This document shows positions 9,120 to 19,148 of a DNA stretch of 50,394 nt, piece after piece. The notes below the pieces were generated by a model. That model had not been told where the DNA came from. It ran no database searches and saw only the letters and a list, made by a program, of their open reading frames with translations. Position numbers and translations under genes: made by a program. Within the stretch, counting starts at the first letter, position 1. Each line of letters begins with the position of its first letter. Source of the DNA: Obelidium mucronatum (Eukaryota; Chytridiomycota; Chytridiomycetes; Chytridiales; Chytriomycetaceae); NCBI GenBank assembly GCA_025765595.1, contig JAIVFH010000207.1, positions 1 through 50,394 of the forward strand. Direction: 5' to 3'.

Positions 9120-11650
9120 CTATTTTCCTGTCTTCTTTTTCTTATTATTGCTACCATCCTTGACAACCCTCGTCTCCTTCAACGGCATCCTGCCCCCAAA
9201 AACATGTTCCACGAAATAATTCATACACCACGCACGTTTCCCCCAATGCTCATTATCCTTCCACAACCCATCCTTCCACAACCCATCCTTCCCACCACCA
9301 CCATCCCCCGCTTCAAAAACAATAGGTTTCTCAATCTTCAAACCATCCTCCAAAACAACAGGCCCCGAACCAGTCGCATTCGCAACCATCATGTTGAATA
9401 AAATGTCATCGCAGTTTGTCAGTTCTTGGACAATCGCCCGCGCGCGTTGCGGGAGTTCGTGCGTGTACATGTCGTGGTATTTAGAGTGGTAGATGGTGGC
9501 GCTGGGCATGAGGATGCTTATCGCTTTCCGTGTGTTTTTGGCGTATCCGAATTTGAAGTGGACAGCGGTTTTGGAGAGCATGGCAGTAGTGTTGTTGTTG
9601 TTGCTGTTATTACTAATATCCCCGACTTTCAAATCTTTCAGTGTCTTTAACACATTGTCGTCGCCGCCCCGTTTCACGTGAACTCGACCTTGCTGATGGA
9701 ACCCAACGAGTCGGTTGAACCCATTCCGTTGCCACACCCGGACCGCGGAAATGAGTTTTGCGTGTGGAAAGTCCCAGTCGTCGTCCATGGCAATATGACA
9801 GGACGTGTTGGATGTGTATTCGTGGAAGGGGAGGAAGCGGTTGTTCATGCTGTTGAATGGTTGTTTGAGTATGTGGATGGGGATGGCGAAGGTTGGGGAT
9901 TTGGGGTTTCGAGAGGATGGTGGGGTGAGTGGGTGGTTGATGTGAGGTGGGGTGGCGTTTAGGTTGTTCCTGGAAGGAGGGGGAATGAACGAGATGAGGT
10001 ATATAGTCAGTGTTTTTTTTTCGTGCAGATTGTAATTGTTGATAGAAACTTACCAGACGATGATCATTGATGTTAGGAGAGGCATGGTGTGGTAGTATTT
10101 TAGTCTATCCAAAATAGTTGAGGCTCGACTGTACACTTGCATGATCCTTGAAGAAGAATATTATTAGAAAAACATTAATAATAAAAGATAAACTAACATG
10201 GAACATCCATCAAAAGATTGAACACTGTCTCCTAAAGTCCGTGCTTGTCCATCGCCAAGTTTCTGAAAATACATGTCATATGCTGGAAGTGTCGATAGAG
10301 AAGAAATATATGGGTGACCAAGTCGGAGAACGTTTCGGTTGCGTTCTGAAATCAACCATTCTTGAGATTCAACAATCTCCTCCAATAATTTTCCTGATTC
10401 AGTTTTGACCAATGACGCGTGGGAAGGAAAGTTTGGATACAGTATAGTCTTTCCATATTGAGACATGAATCTCAAAAGAGCTTTGATCCATGAATCTGCA
10501 GGCCATGCGTTTGTTTTCGAGTCGGGAATATATGGGTCGATCCAAATTGGGAGTGCAATCTTCCAGTTGATAAAGTCGAACCAGAGGGTAGGAGAAAGAA
10601 TCATTCCGTATTCGTGTGGGTATTGAAGAAGGTAGGGTCCTACTACTGTGTCCGTGTGTTTTTCGATATGGCTTAGTAAGGAGATTGCCATTAAACTGTT
10701 GGTTAAAGATTTGTTGTTGGAGTAGAAGTAGTGTTTGACTGTCTGCTCAGCAAATTCCAAAAAGTGTCTTGAGACTGAATGAATGGTGGGACTGGATAGA
10801 AAGATTGCAAACTCATTGTCGTTTGTAGGCATCCATAGATTTGATGCATCGCGTTCGTGGAATCTTGATGAGGATGTTGAATTGACGCGATTTGCACTGA
10901 TGCTTTTTGTTTTTTTTTTTGTTTAAGTAAAGTATGTAAAGAAAACGAAAAGAAGGAAGCACCGCCTTCGGCGGTGGGTGTCTAAAGTATGTAAAGAACA
11001 TAAAGAGAAGGATGCACCGCCTTCGGCGGTGGGTGTCCGCCTTCGGCGGGACGTGTCCGCCTCCGGCGGAAGGACGCCGCCTTCGGCGGCAAATGAGAAA
11101 AGAAAAAGAAGAAAAAAAAACATCGCCTTCGGCGATTAGTAATCCGCCTTCGGCGGAAACAACACCGCCTTCGGCGGTGGACATTGACATCCCACGCACC
11201 TCAACAAAACTCTCCCATGTCTAAAACTCAAAGACTTTAAATAACGCAAAAACTTTTTGGAATCCAGTTTGGAAATAAAAGAATCAACATGAATAACCAA
11301 AGAAACGGAAAAACGATCATCATCATCATCATGAATCTTGTGTGCATTATTGATTGACTGAAACAGCAAATCAAACTGATTGGATCTCATCATTGGAGTA
11401 AATACATGAATTTGAAGAGAAAGTTGTTGTAGAGACAATGAATTTTTTAAAGAATCATGAATATGTTGTTTTGATTGTTGGATTGAATGAGCAGTATTCC
11501 ATTGAGGCATTTGATAGTTGCAGTCTGGAGAGCAGAAGTCAAGTTTTTTAGTACCTGGATGCTCTCTGAGTGCAACCAACCTTTCCGACGCGTCGCCGCC
11601 GCCGATGTGACGTAGAGGAGCAATAGAGTCAGCAGAGCCCTGAGTATCAT
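9120..11650 (-). CDS. Glycosyltransferase with C-terminal exostosin-type GT64 domain
   Basis: The minus-strand ATG at 11650 begins a signal-peptide-like segment (MILRALLTLLLLYVTSAAA). The main frame then starts near 11600; the join requires a very small intron or an indel. Exons that fit in phase are about 11600-11200, 10896-about 10192, 10146-10054 and 9969-9120. The last two encode the GT64 hallmarks: RLKYYHTMPLLTSMIIVWNN, a DxD-type metal site in HIAMDDDWDF, RVWQRN, YHSKYHDMY and LTNCDDILFN. GT64 enzymes transfer N-acetylhexosamine in the ER/Golgi lumen (EXT/EXTL family). The N-terminal half resembles a GT2-like domain (HGRVLLS, NDNEFAIFL), but the place where an acidic metal motif would be expected reads SSPTIHS. 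The 303-nt first long intron holds the palindrome array. Confidence 0.8.
10961..11178 (-). repeat. Array of eight GC-rich 13-15 bp palindromes in an intron
   Basis: Eight copies of NCGCC-TTC-GGCGN (plus strand) occur at about 10961, 11016, 11035, 11056, 11076, 11122, 11143 and 11164. The outermost stem pairs vary in a matched way (A-T, T-A, G-C, and CCGCC/GGCGG against TCGCC/GGCGA). In the transcript of the host gene (minus strand) each would fold with a GAA loop. The array lies entirely inside the 11199-10897 intron of the GT64 gene. Confidence 0.9.
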
Positions 11651-11693
11651 GGATGATTTCTTGTTATTTTATTTTTATTTATTTAATTTAATA
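11651..11693. promoter_or_regulatory. Divergent promoter region, glycosyltransferase / gluconokinase
   Basis: Only 43 A/T-rich bases separate the minus-strand start codon (11650) from the likely gluconokinase start (11694). An upstream in-frame ATG for gluconokinase at 11649 overlaps the opposite start codon within CATG, so transcripts of the two genes must overlap or initiate within coding sequence. Confidence 0.5.
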
Positions 11694-12221
11694 ATGCCAG
11701 CCCACGCGATCATCGTGATGGGCGTGTCAGGCAGCGGCAAGAGCACGATCGGGCAGCACCTCGCCGCGCGGCTCCCGGCGGCGTTCCTCGAGGGCGACAC
11801 GCTGCACCCGGCGCCGAACATCGCCAAGATGCGCAGCGGAGCGCCGCTGACGGACGCCGACCGCGGCCCGTGGCTCGCCGCCGTCGCCGCGCGCATTGCG
11901 CAATCGGACGGCGCCGTAGTTGTTTCGTGCTCGGCGCTGAAGAAGGAATACCGCGCCGTGCTGCGCGCCGCGACGCCCGCGCTGTGCTTTCTTCTTCTCA
12001 GCGCCGCGCGGCCCGTGCTCGAAGCGCGATTGCGCAATCGCTCGGGCCACTTCATGCCGCCGCTGCTGCTGCAGTCGCAGCTGGACGCGCTGCAGATGCC
12101 AAACCACAAACTCGGCGATGAGCGCGACGTGCTCGTGCTGGACGTCGGAGCAGAGTCGTCCGTGGAGGACACTGTGGAGCGGGCAGTGGCCCTGCTTGCC
12201 GACGTGTTTGTGAACTTGTGA
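11694..12221 (+). CDS. Gluconokinase
   Basis: This 175-residue kinase phosphorylates D-gluconate to 6-phosphogluconate with ATP, feeding the pentose phosphate pathway in the cytosol. The P-loop GVSGSGKST is at residues 10-18. EGDTLHP, the substrate-binding DxxH of GntK, is followed by KMRSGAPLTDADRGPWL, SCSALKKEYR and the lid segment NRSGHFMP. Length and motif order match single-domain GntK. The start at 11694 (MPAHAI) is chosen over an in-frame ATG 45 bases upstream because the extra residues are A/T-rich and absent from the family. The coding region is far richer in GC than its surroundings, with C/G-ending codons throughout. It has no introns. Both features could reflect transfer or a local GC bias. 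Confidence 0.93.
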   Translation: MPAHAIIVMGVSGSGKSTIGQHLAARLPAAFLEGDTLHPAPNIAKMRSGAPLTDADRGPWLAAVAARIAQSDGAVVVSCSALKKEYRAVLRAATPALCFLLLSAARPVLEARLRNRSGHFMPPLLLQSQLDALQMPNHKLGDERDVLVLDVGAESSVEDTVERAVALLADVFVNL

Positions 12222-12293
12222 CTGAAAGGAAGATTTTTGAGTGAAACCAATTTGCAATTTTAAAACAAACAACTCGACACAGCATCACATCGA

Positions 12294-15148
12294 ATGCTGG
12301 TTCTCCTTGCCGCCCTTGCCGCTGCCCACTTTGCACTCGCACAGGCGCCAGTGACCACGCAGGCTGGCTCGCTGGTCTCGGTCCTAGGCAGCATCCCCGA
12401 ATGCTCCTCCATGGCGGCTCTTTTAAGTGCCGCCCGTACAAACACTTATTTGATTGGACTCTACCCCAATCTGACTATTGCTGCTGCCGACAACAAGCCA
12501 ACTTCAAAGTACACTCTCCTTGCGTGGACAAACGCTGCCTCAGACGACCTTGCCAAACAAAACTCTCCTGCTGCTGCTCTCCTGAGTACTCCTTCCAACC
12601 AAGCTGCTCTCTTGACTTATCATATCATTCCTGATCATGTCATTGATTTTTCTGCTTCTTCTCCTATCCCGCCTTTTCTTGAAACCGCTCTTTCCAGATA
12701 TGGAAATGGTTTTGATAATTTGGGGTTTGGTGATAATCAACGTGTTGGTGTTCGTGTTGTTAATGGCTCTGGTGTTTTTACTACCGGATTTCCCAATTTT
12801 CAGGGTTCCGTTTTGAAGAGTATCAAGACTGATTTTGGTGTGTTTTATCATCGCCGAAGGCGAGACCCTATCGCCGAAGGCGATGTTTTCATGTTTCATC
12901 GCCGAAGGCGATCATCGCCGAAGGCGATGTTGTTTTTTTTTTTTTTTTTTTTTTTCTTGTGTCTTTTTTTTTCTTTTGCCGCCGAAGGCGGCGTCCTTCC
13001 GTCGAAGGCGGTTGCTTTCCGCCGAGAGGCGGGTGCTTTCATCGCCGAAGGCGATGTCTTTTCTTTTTTTCTTTTTGCCGCCGAAGGCGGCGTTCTTCCG
13101 CCGAAGGCGGATGCTTTCATCGCCAAAGGCGATGTCTTTTTTTTAATTTCAATTTTTTTTATTCTATATAGTGTAACTAACAAAAATCAATCAAAATAGG
13201 AATCATCCATGTAATCGACAAAGTAATGACAATTCCATCCGATCTCGTATCAATCTACACATCCCTGTCCTTGACAGACTACGCTGGCTGGATGAAGGCT
13301 GCAAACTTGACAAACACAATCAAGGGCATTCAAGGAACAACAATCCTGATCCCAGCTCAAGGCGGGATCCCGCGGTTCCTCTCTGCTTCCAACAACGGCG
13401 CCGACATCAACACGGCCCTCAAACAGGCGATTCTCCAATACCACATTATCCCCGGCGTCTACTATTCAAACCAAATCGCTTCCGCAATTCCAGGCGACTT
13501 GCCCAAAAACACGGCCCAAACAACCTACTTCAACAGTCAACCCATCTTTGCGCAGGATAGTTCCCACTTTGCCGCCTCCTCAAAGGGAGACGCTCCCAAA
13601 ATCACGATCCAAACCCCAGATATTCTGTTCGACTCTGGTGTAATCCACATTATTGACACTGTTCTTTTACCCCCAACCATTGCGAACGCTCAAACGACTC
13701 CCTCCGTGTCTCCATTATCTCAAATTTACCCTGCAGGAATGGACCCCAATGCTCCACCCCCACTTGGTAACGATATCCCTGTTGGAGCCATTGTTGGTGG
13801 TGTTGCTGCGGGTTTAGCTGTTATTGCGATGGGTGCCTGTTTGTTTGTCGTGATTCGCCGTCGACGATTGATTGCCCAACTGGAACACGAAAAATACATG
13901 CGTCAAATGGAGTTGAACGACCACTTCCAAAGCGGTGGTGGTGCTGCTGCCGATGATGATGTCGAAAAGGGTGTATATGTGGATTCTACCCCAGTTCCAC
14001 CTCCTCGTGGTGCAAGAAACCAAGTTCCATTGAAATCCGTGGATGAAGATGAAGACAATGAGGACGAGGACGATGATGAAGAAGAGGATGAGGATGATGA
14101 ACAAGGACTTCAGACTTCGTATGATCAGATCATGCAGTACCGTAGAAACCAATGGGAAAGTGAAGACCCGCCAAAGAAAAAGACGCCCACGACGACGGCG
14201 GCGACGACGGCGGACACGACAAAGACTGTGGAAAGTAAACGCAGCAGTATCGTTATTGATGCAAATACGCAAAAGCAGCAAAAACGTGTCAGTATTGCTG
14301 GTGGTCCTGCGTCCGCTGGAGTAGGATCAGACAAGGGACCCCGCCGTGTGAGCATGAACGTGACCACCGACTTTGAAAACGCTGCTTCCAACAGTAAGCG
14401 AAACTCCACCGCAGCAGCAGCAAGCCCCATCAGCAGCGCCGGATCCTTCAACCCAAGCAAACGCCAATCCACCGCCTCCATGAACGGATGGGGCAGCGAT
14501 CCCACCCCCAACATTGTCATTTCCGACCCCAAAGAAGCCAAAAAAGAAGCAGTGCGAAATTCATGGTGGTCCGCCACGGGAGTCGGAGCCAATACCCAAG
14601 ACTCATCTGTCCTCGAAGCGCAAGCGATCCGTGAGGAGCAACGTAAATCGTGGTGGTCTGGGTCCAATGAAGTTCAAGAAGCATTGCAAACGATTGAGAG
14701 TAACAGGAGATCTAGTTTCATTCATAACCCCTTGTCGTCTGCTGATAAGCGCAAGTCGACTGCCTCTTCGATTGGTGCTGAATTCCGGGAACGGCGTCGT
14801 AGTAATGGGGCCATGTCGGTTTATTCTCAGGCGCTTGAAGGTGGGAGTGAGCAAGTTGAATTGGAGTATGTGGCGCCTGTGAAGGCTGGTGCTGGTGATT
14901 CGCGTAAAAGTGTTACTGACAAGCGCAAGTCGTGGAAGCCGGCTAAGGCAAGTGGTCTTGCGGATGGATCCTCGGTTGTTGCGCATGATGCCGAAGGAAA
15001 GAGACGGAGAAAGTCTGCTGGTACTGCATCTGAATATGCAACCGCTTTAGCTGGTGGAGAGAATGACGCGGCCAAGAGTTCTGGTGGTAAAAGTCCTAAG
15101 CAGGAGGAAGACTCTGCTCTTGCATTTGTTGTTGGTGGATCGAGTTAG
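12294..15148 (+). CDS. Fasciclin (FAS1) domain single-pass membrane protein with a phospho-motif-rich tail
   Basis: Two exons (12294-12837 and 13200-15148) give about 830 residues. A signal peptide (MLVLLAALAAAHFALA) is followed by two FAS1 adhesion domains. Their hallmarks are LLTYHIIPDHV and GIIHVIDKVM (first), and AILQYHIIPGVYY and GVIHIIDTVLLPP (second). The intron cuts the first domain before IIHVIDKV. A transmembrane helix (GAIVGGVAAGLAVIAMGACL) precedes a basic stop-transfer RRRR, an acidic stretch (about 14040-14100) and a long cytoplasmic tail. The tail repeats basic-basic-x-Ser motifs (KRSS, KRVS, RRVS, KRQS, RRSS, KRKS, RRRS), paired SWWS segments and a SVYSQAL/SEYATAL pair. FAS1 proteins mediate cell-surface adhesion. 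The tail suggests control by a basophilic kinase such as PKA (inference). Confidence 0.88.
12851..13133 (+). repeat. Array of about ten GC-rich palindromes in the fasciclin-gene intron
   Basis: Copies of NCGCC-GAA-GGCGN lie at about 12851, 12870, 12898, 12914, 12978, 13041, 13077, 13097 and 13119, with degenerate ones near 12999 and 13019, mixed with T-rich runs. The array fills the 12838-13199 intron. The sense RNA again carries the GAA loop, as in the array at 10961-11178 relative to its own gene. Confidence 0.9.
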
Positions 15149-15274
15149 ACTTAATTTTTTTTTCACGTCTTCTTTCATATTTTCGAACCTCAGTTATTAT
15201 ATTATCGTCAATTTCTTCTTTATTTTGTGTTTCGTTTTCTTTATACGGGGTGCAAAAAAATACAAAGGACTTCA

Positions 15275-16017
15275 TTATTGCAAAACGAGAGCTTTGACGT
15301 TGTCGACTAGTTTTTCTTCGTCAGATTGCTCTTTGATATCGTCAGTTGAAGATCCAAGCAACTCTAGGATTTCGTGTTTCAACACGTCAGGTATGAAAGG
15401 CAATGTTTCCTTTAGCTTTGTTTTCAAGGTATCACATTCAGATCTGTTGCATGTGTTAAAAAACGAGTGTTCTACAATAATGTGGAGTATTTTTCTACAC
15501 GTACTCGAAATTTCTAGCTCCTGCCATATGTGTCAGCAGCATGGATTGATTAACAGCAATCTTTCCTGCCGTATTCCTGGCGACAGACGCTACGCGTTTG
15601 TGGTGTTTGTAAACCTAATCTCATGCAATAAACTTAAAAACCCTCACCAATCTTTTCAATGAACGCGTTTCTTGATTGAATTTGACACTCAAGATCCAAG
15701 ACTTTAGCTTTTTCAAGCTCCAACTCAATCTTTAAAGCGGCAATTTCGCGATCGCGTTCTGTAGCTTGATTCTTGCAATCCTGATGGACGTCTTTTGCTG
15801 TTTCAGAAGGCGGGGGAGGAGGAGACGATTCCGACTCTGTGGCGACAGCAAAAAGAGCTAATTTGGTGATTCCAGCGTTGGAAACGGGAGTTCCATATCT
15901 GGATCCGGCTTTGATGGCTTTTGGTGGTGGTGTTGATGATGCTGATTCCATGAGTTTTTGGTGGAATGGTTTGGGTCTATGGCATGACAACCATGTTGGT
16001 GGTGAGTATGGTTCTTA

Positions 16018-16050
<33 letters not shown>

Positions 16051-16661
16051 GCAACAACTTACTTTGATCCTCGGCTTAATTGATTCACGTCCATTTTCAC
16101 TTCCAGCGGTCGAGGCGTGCTTGGAGATAAAAAAGTTTTGCGTTTCGTGCCTCCTCCTCCGACTCCGACTCCACCTCCGAGACCGAGTTCTTTTACTGAG
16201 TGATTCCAAGAGTTCTTTTTTGCACCAGTGGAAGACGCAGCAGCAGTAGCAGAAGTGGAGGAGCCAGGGCTACTCGATCTATGGGGAATTTGATTTACGG
16301 TTCCTAATGCTGCTGCTGTTGGTTTTGATGTTTTTGGTGTTTTCTGTTTGACTGGTGTTTGTACCGTAGCTGACCCTTTTTTCGTGACCCCAACTAGTAA
16401 AAGGGAAGCCAACCACGTTAATTCGAGAGGAGGTTGTTGATTTATCTGGGTTTTTTTTGTACCGTTTTCTTTACCATCCGGACTCTTTGGTTGTTGTTTT
16501 GAAGGTTTAAGCTTCTGCTTGGAAGGCGGCGGCGGTGGAGGCATCAAGAGTGTGTCGACTGCTTTCGCTTGGGCTGAAAGGGCAGAGTAAAGTACTGTCT
16601 TGGAATGCGGGGAATACGGCTTTGGTGAAGCCGTTGTTGGACGCGAGTTGCTATTGGACAT
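15275..16661 (-). CDS. Proline-rich coiled-coil protein (unidentified)
   Basis: The first exon (16661-16063) encodes a Ser/Pro/Lys-rich, largely disordered region with a PPPPPP run, an SSSPGSST stretch and TKRKTFLSPSTPRPLEVKMD. A 5' splice site GTAAGT at 16062 leads into an intron with a 29-base homopolymer T run. The second exon (15976 to about 15648) contains GSRYGTPVSNAGITKLALFA and then a coiled coil (ERDREIAALKIELELEKAK). A last exon (about 15520-15275) reads ELEISSTCRKILHII, LKETLPFIPDVLKHEILELL and ends KALVLQ. The join to the last exon is uncertain in phase, so an additional small exon is possible. No family was recognised. The gene converges with the fasciclin gene 126 bp away. Confidence 0.65.
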
Positions 16662-16750
16662 TCAGTTTTCTGAGAATAAAAAATTATTCCAACTCTACTA
16701 TAAAATACGTGACATCATACAAAAGGCTTGGGTGATGTTTTTTAATTTAT

Positions 16751-18217
16751 TTACACTTCATGTGAGAATGTCGTGTTTCTGGCAACATTGAGCACATCAT
16801 CGACACTGTAAAATATCACATCGGTGTGGTTCCGATCCAGTCTGGAAGGGCGTGAGATGATTCCTGATAACCCGTGATCATTCTCAATGTTGCTTTTACT
16901 TGAATCCGTTTGTAGAACACGCATTGGTCCGCCAACTAGTCTGCAGAATGCCTGTTCAAAACAGGGAAACCAATTGTTAGAATCAACACATTGAGATCCA
17001 TTCTCAAATGGCGACATCTCTCACATCGCATGCAAAGGTATCCCAGTGGTTTCCCCATAGAGTTATGTATCGTATGGATCTATTTGTTGTTAATGCTGCG
17101 GCAATGTCACGTATGCCTTTTCCGGTGATTTTGTTGTAATCGAGGAATAACCTGAGGTGGGGAAACAGTTAACCAAAAAAAACCCCGATTCCATGCAGGG
17201 CTTAAGTTTTGATTTTCATAGATACTTTAAAGAGTGCTGTTTTTCCCAAGCATAAATGCTATTGCGGCGGCTCCTTCGTCTTGTACTGCACAGCAACTCA
17301 AATTCAGAAACGTCAACACTTTTTGAGAAAAGCAAAGGCTTTTGCAAATCGCAATACAGCCATCTTTTGTATACGATTGCTGGCAAAGGGGAAAAAAGAT
17401 CAAAAAAAAATACAACTGGAGTGACATTGCAAAGTTGCCCACCCACTTTGTCACTTACCAGCTTAAATTCAGATTTGAAACGCGAGTATTCCATTTTATT
17501 GCCGCTCCAAGGTGATTGACTGTTGTCCAATCTCCAATCCCAAATTTCGATATATCCAAATCAACGATCCCTACATTGTGGTGCATCATTTTTGAAATAT
17601 GCATCAATACATCGGATTCTAGCGATTGTGGGATCTTATTATTGGATATGTTGAGTGTCCGGAGAGTAGTCGTTGTTATGCAAGGCGGTTCGAAAGTGAA
17701 ATCAAGGAGCTGGCTCCAAGTGAGCATCCAGAAATGTACAAATGAAGCAATGTGCAATTAATCTAAACTCAATTTAAATACATTAAGCTAAAAAAAGGTC
17801 ATCTTGGAAAACAAATATGACTGAACTTGTAATGTGGAGGCCAATTGTGATCCTGCTTTATCTCCAATCGAGTTATTCGATATATCCAGATACTGCAATG
17901 CATCATTCATTTGCAATGCTTTTGCGATCGCTGCTCCGCCTGGGGAGTCGATGCTGTTTGATTGGAGATGGAGCTCTTTTAGGTTTTTGTCCTCCTGCAA
18001 AAAGGAATATGTGAGTCCGACAGTCTCGTTATAAAAACAGATGAATATTTCGTACCTGAAGAAAGGATGCGATTGCTTTAGCTCCATCGCATCCGATTTC
18101 ATTGAAAGACAAGTCAATACATTTCAGGAACGTGACACCCCCCAACGAGTTTAAGAATGCACGGATATAATAGTCGTTTAATCGACATCGCCGTAGTTCC
18201 TCGATTTTCCCACTCAT
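16751..18217 (-). CDS. Leucine-rich repeat (RNI-like) protein, multi-exon
   Basis: At least five short exons on the minus strand each encode one or two ~28-residue LRRs of the ribonuclease-inhibitor type: FLKCIDLSFNEIGCDGAKAI, LKELHLQSNSIDSPGGAAIA, LQYLDISNNSIGDKAG, TLRTLNISNNKIPQSLE, VSNLNLSW, FLNLSCCAVQDEGAAAIAF, LFLDYNKITGKGIRDIA and ITLWGNHW. Exon edges with good GT/AG signals are at 18056, 17994, 17827 and 17459, and one exon is followed by a final non-LRR exon ending SHEV at 16751. Introns fall between repeats, as is common when LRR genes grow by exon duplication. Such proteins are protein-interaction scaffolds; no partner is evident. Confidence 0.75.
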
Positions 18218-19148
18218 GTTGAAGTTTGAAGGAACGCGTCTATTGTTTTAATAGTGCAAGGGGCAAAGCTGATAGGTTACGACAGACACCCAATGGAATG
18301 AAGGCCACCCTCACCCGCTGTCGATCGCATCTCTTAATGTTTTACAAAGCGAGTTTATGACTATAAAAAAAGGAATTGTGGAAAGTCAAGCATCAATGCA
18401 TTCCTCTGTTGTTTGCTCACTTACGAAAAACATCGTCTTCACTGCATAAAAGCAGGTATCTATCCATAAAATCCGAGATTTGAAGAGCATATTCAGATTC
18501 ATTTGAGTACTGTGTTATTTTCTGATATCATGAAAGGCTGCAGGAAAAGAGATATTTTCTTTTTGAGTGGAGGCGAATTGAGGAATTTGTCACGTCTGTG
18601 ATATGTGTATTAGTCTAAGATCCAGCGACGCGAAAATTGCTGCTATTTTTGGGGGCGATGGATAGGAGTGTAAATGCATCATGGCCAGTTTGATGAGTTT
18701 CTACAGCAACAATGATGCTCGCGGAGTACTCGCCCATAAAAGAGGAAATACATGATTGCTTTTTAGTATAAAATATCTCATTTGAATTCAGCTGGATTTT
18801 CCTTGTATTCTTTTGCTGCACGCAACTTGAGCCCACAGAATCGCCCTAACTCGCCCCACTATTCGTTCATTAAAGAAAGAACATTTGCCCTTCACCAAAG
18901 CCCAAAGAGCTGTTAAAATTCATTGGAGTATCCTTTCTGCTCGGTGGGCAAGTGCGAATCGAAAAATCACGTGACAGGATCAACAGTGTTGACAATACTT
19001 CCTTCTTCCAAACAAACGAATCCACCCCCAAACAAGTCGAAAGTTCTCACACCACATCTTCTGCACGCAGTTGCCTTATACCATACTTCAATTTTAAACC
19101 AGAGACGTTGATCAACACAGTGGACACTACCGCAGCTACCATACAGCC
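18218..19148. promoter_or_regulatory. Long divergent intergenic region between the LRR gene and dynein
   Basis: This 931-bp stretch without a supported gene is the largest 5'-5' spacing in the window. It must hold the promoters of both genes. Only short shadow frames are seen and no particular element was recognised. Confidence 0.4.

Noticed and set aside
10813..11224. Arg/Pro-rich frames across the palindrome array
   Set aside because: They are readings of the repeats inside an intron whose removal joins the flanking glycosyltransferase exons in phase.
11727..12441. Long minus-strand frames opposite gluconokinase
   Set aside because: GC-rich coding DNA creates long antisense frames. The plus strand has the P-loop and all GntK motifs.
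10961..13133. Regularly spaced short palindromes considered as a CRISPR array
   Set aside because: Spacers are irregular and low-complexity, the repeats are 13-15 bp, and the host is a eukaryote with introns; no cas genes are present.
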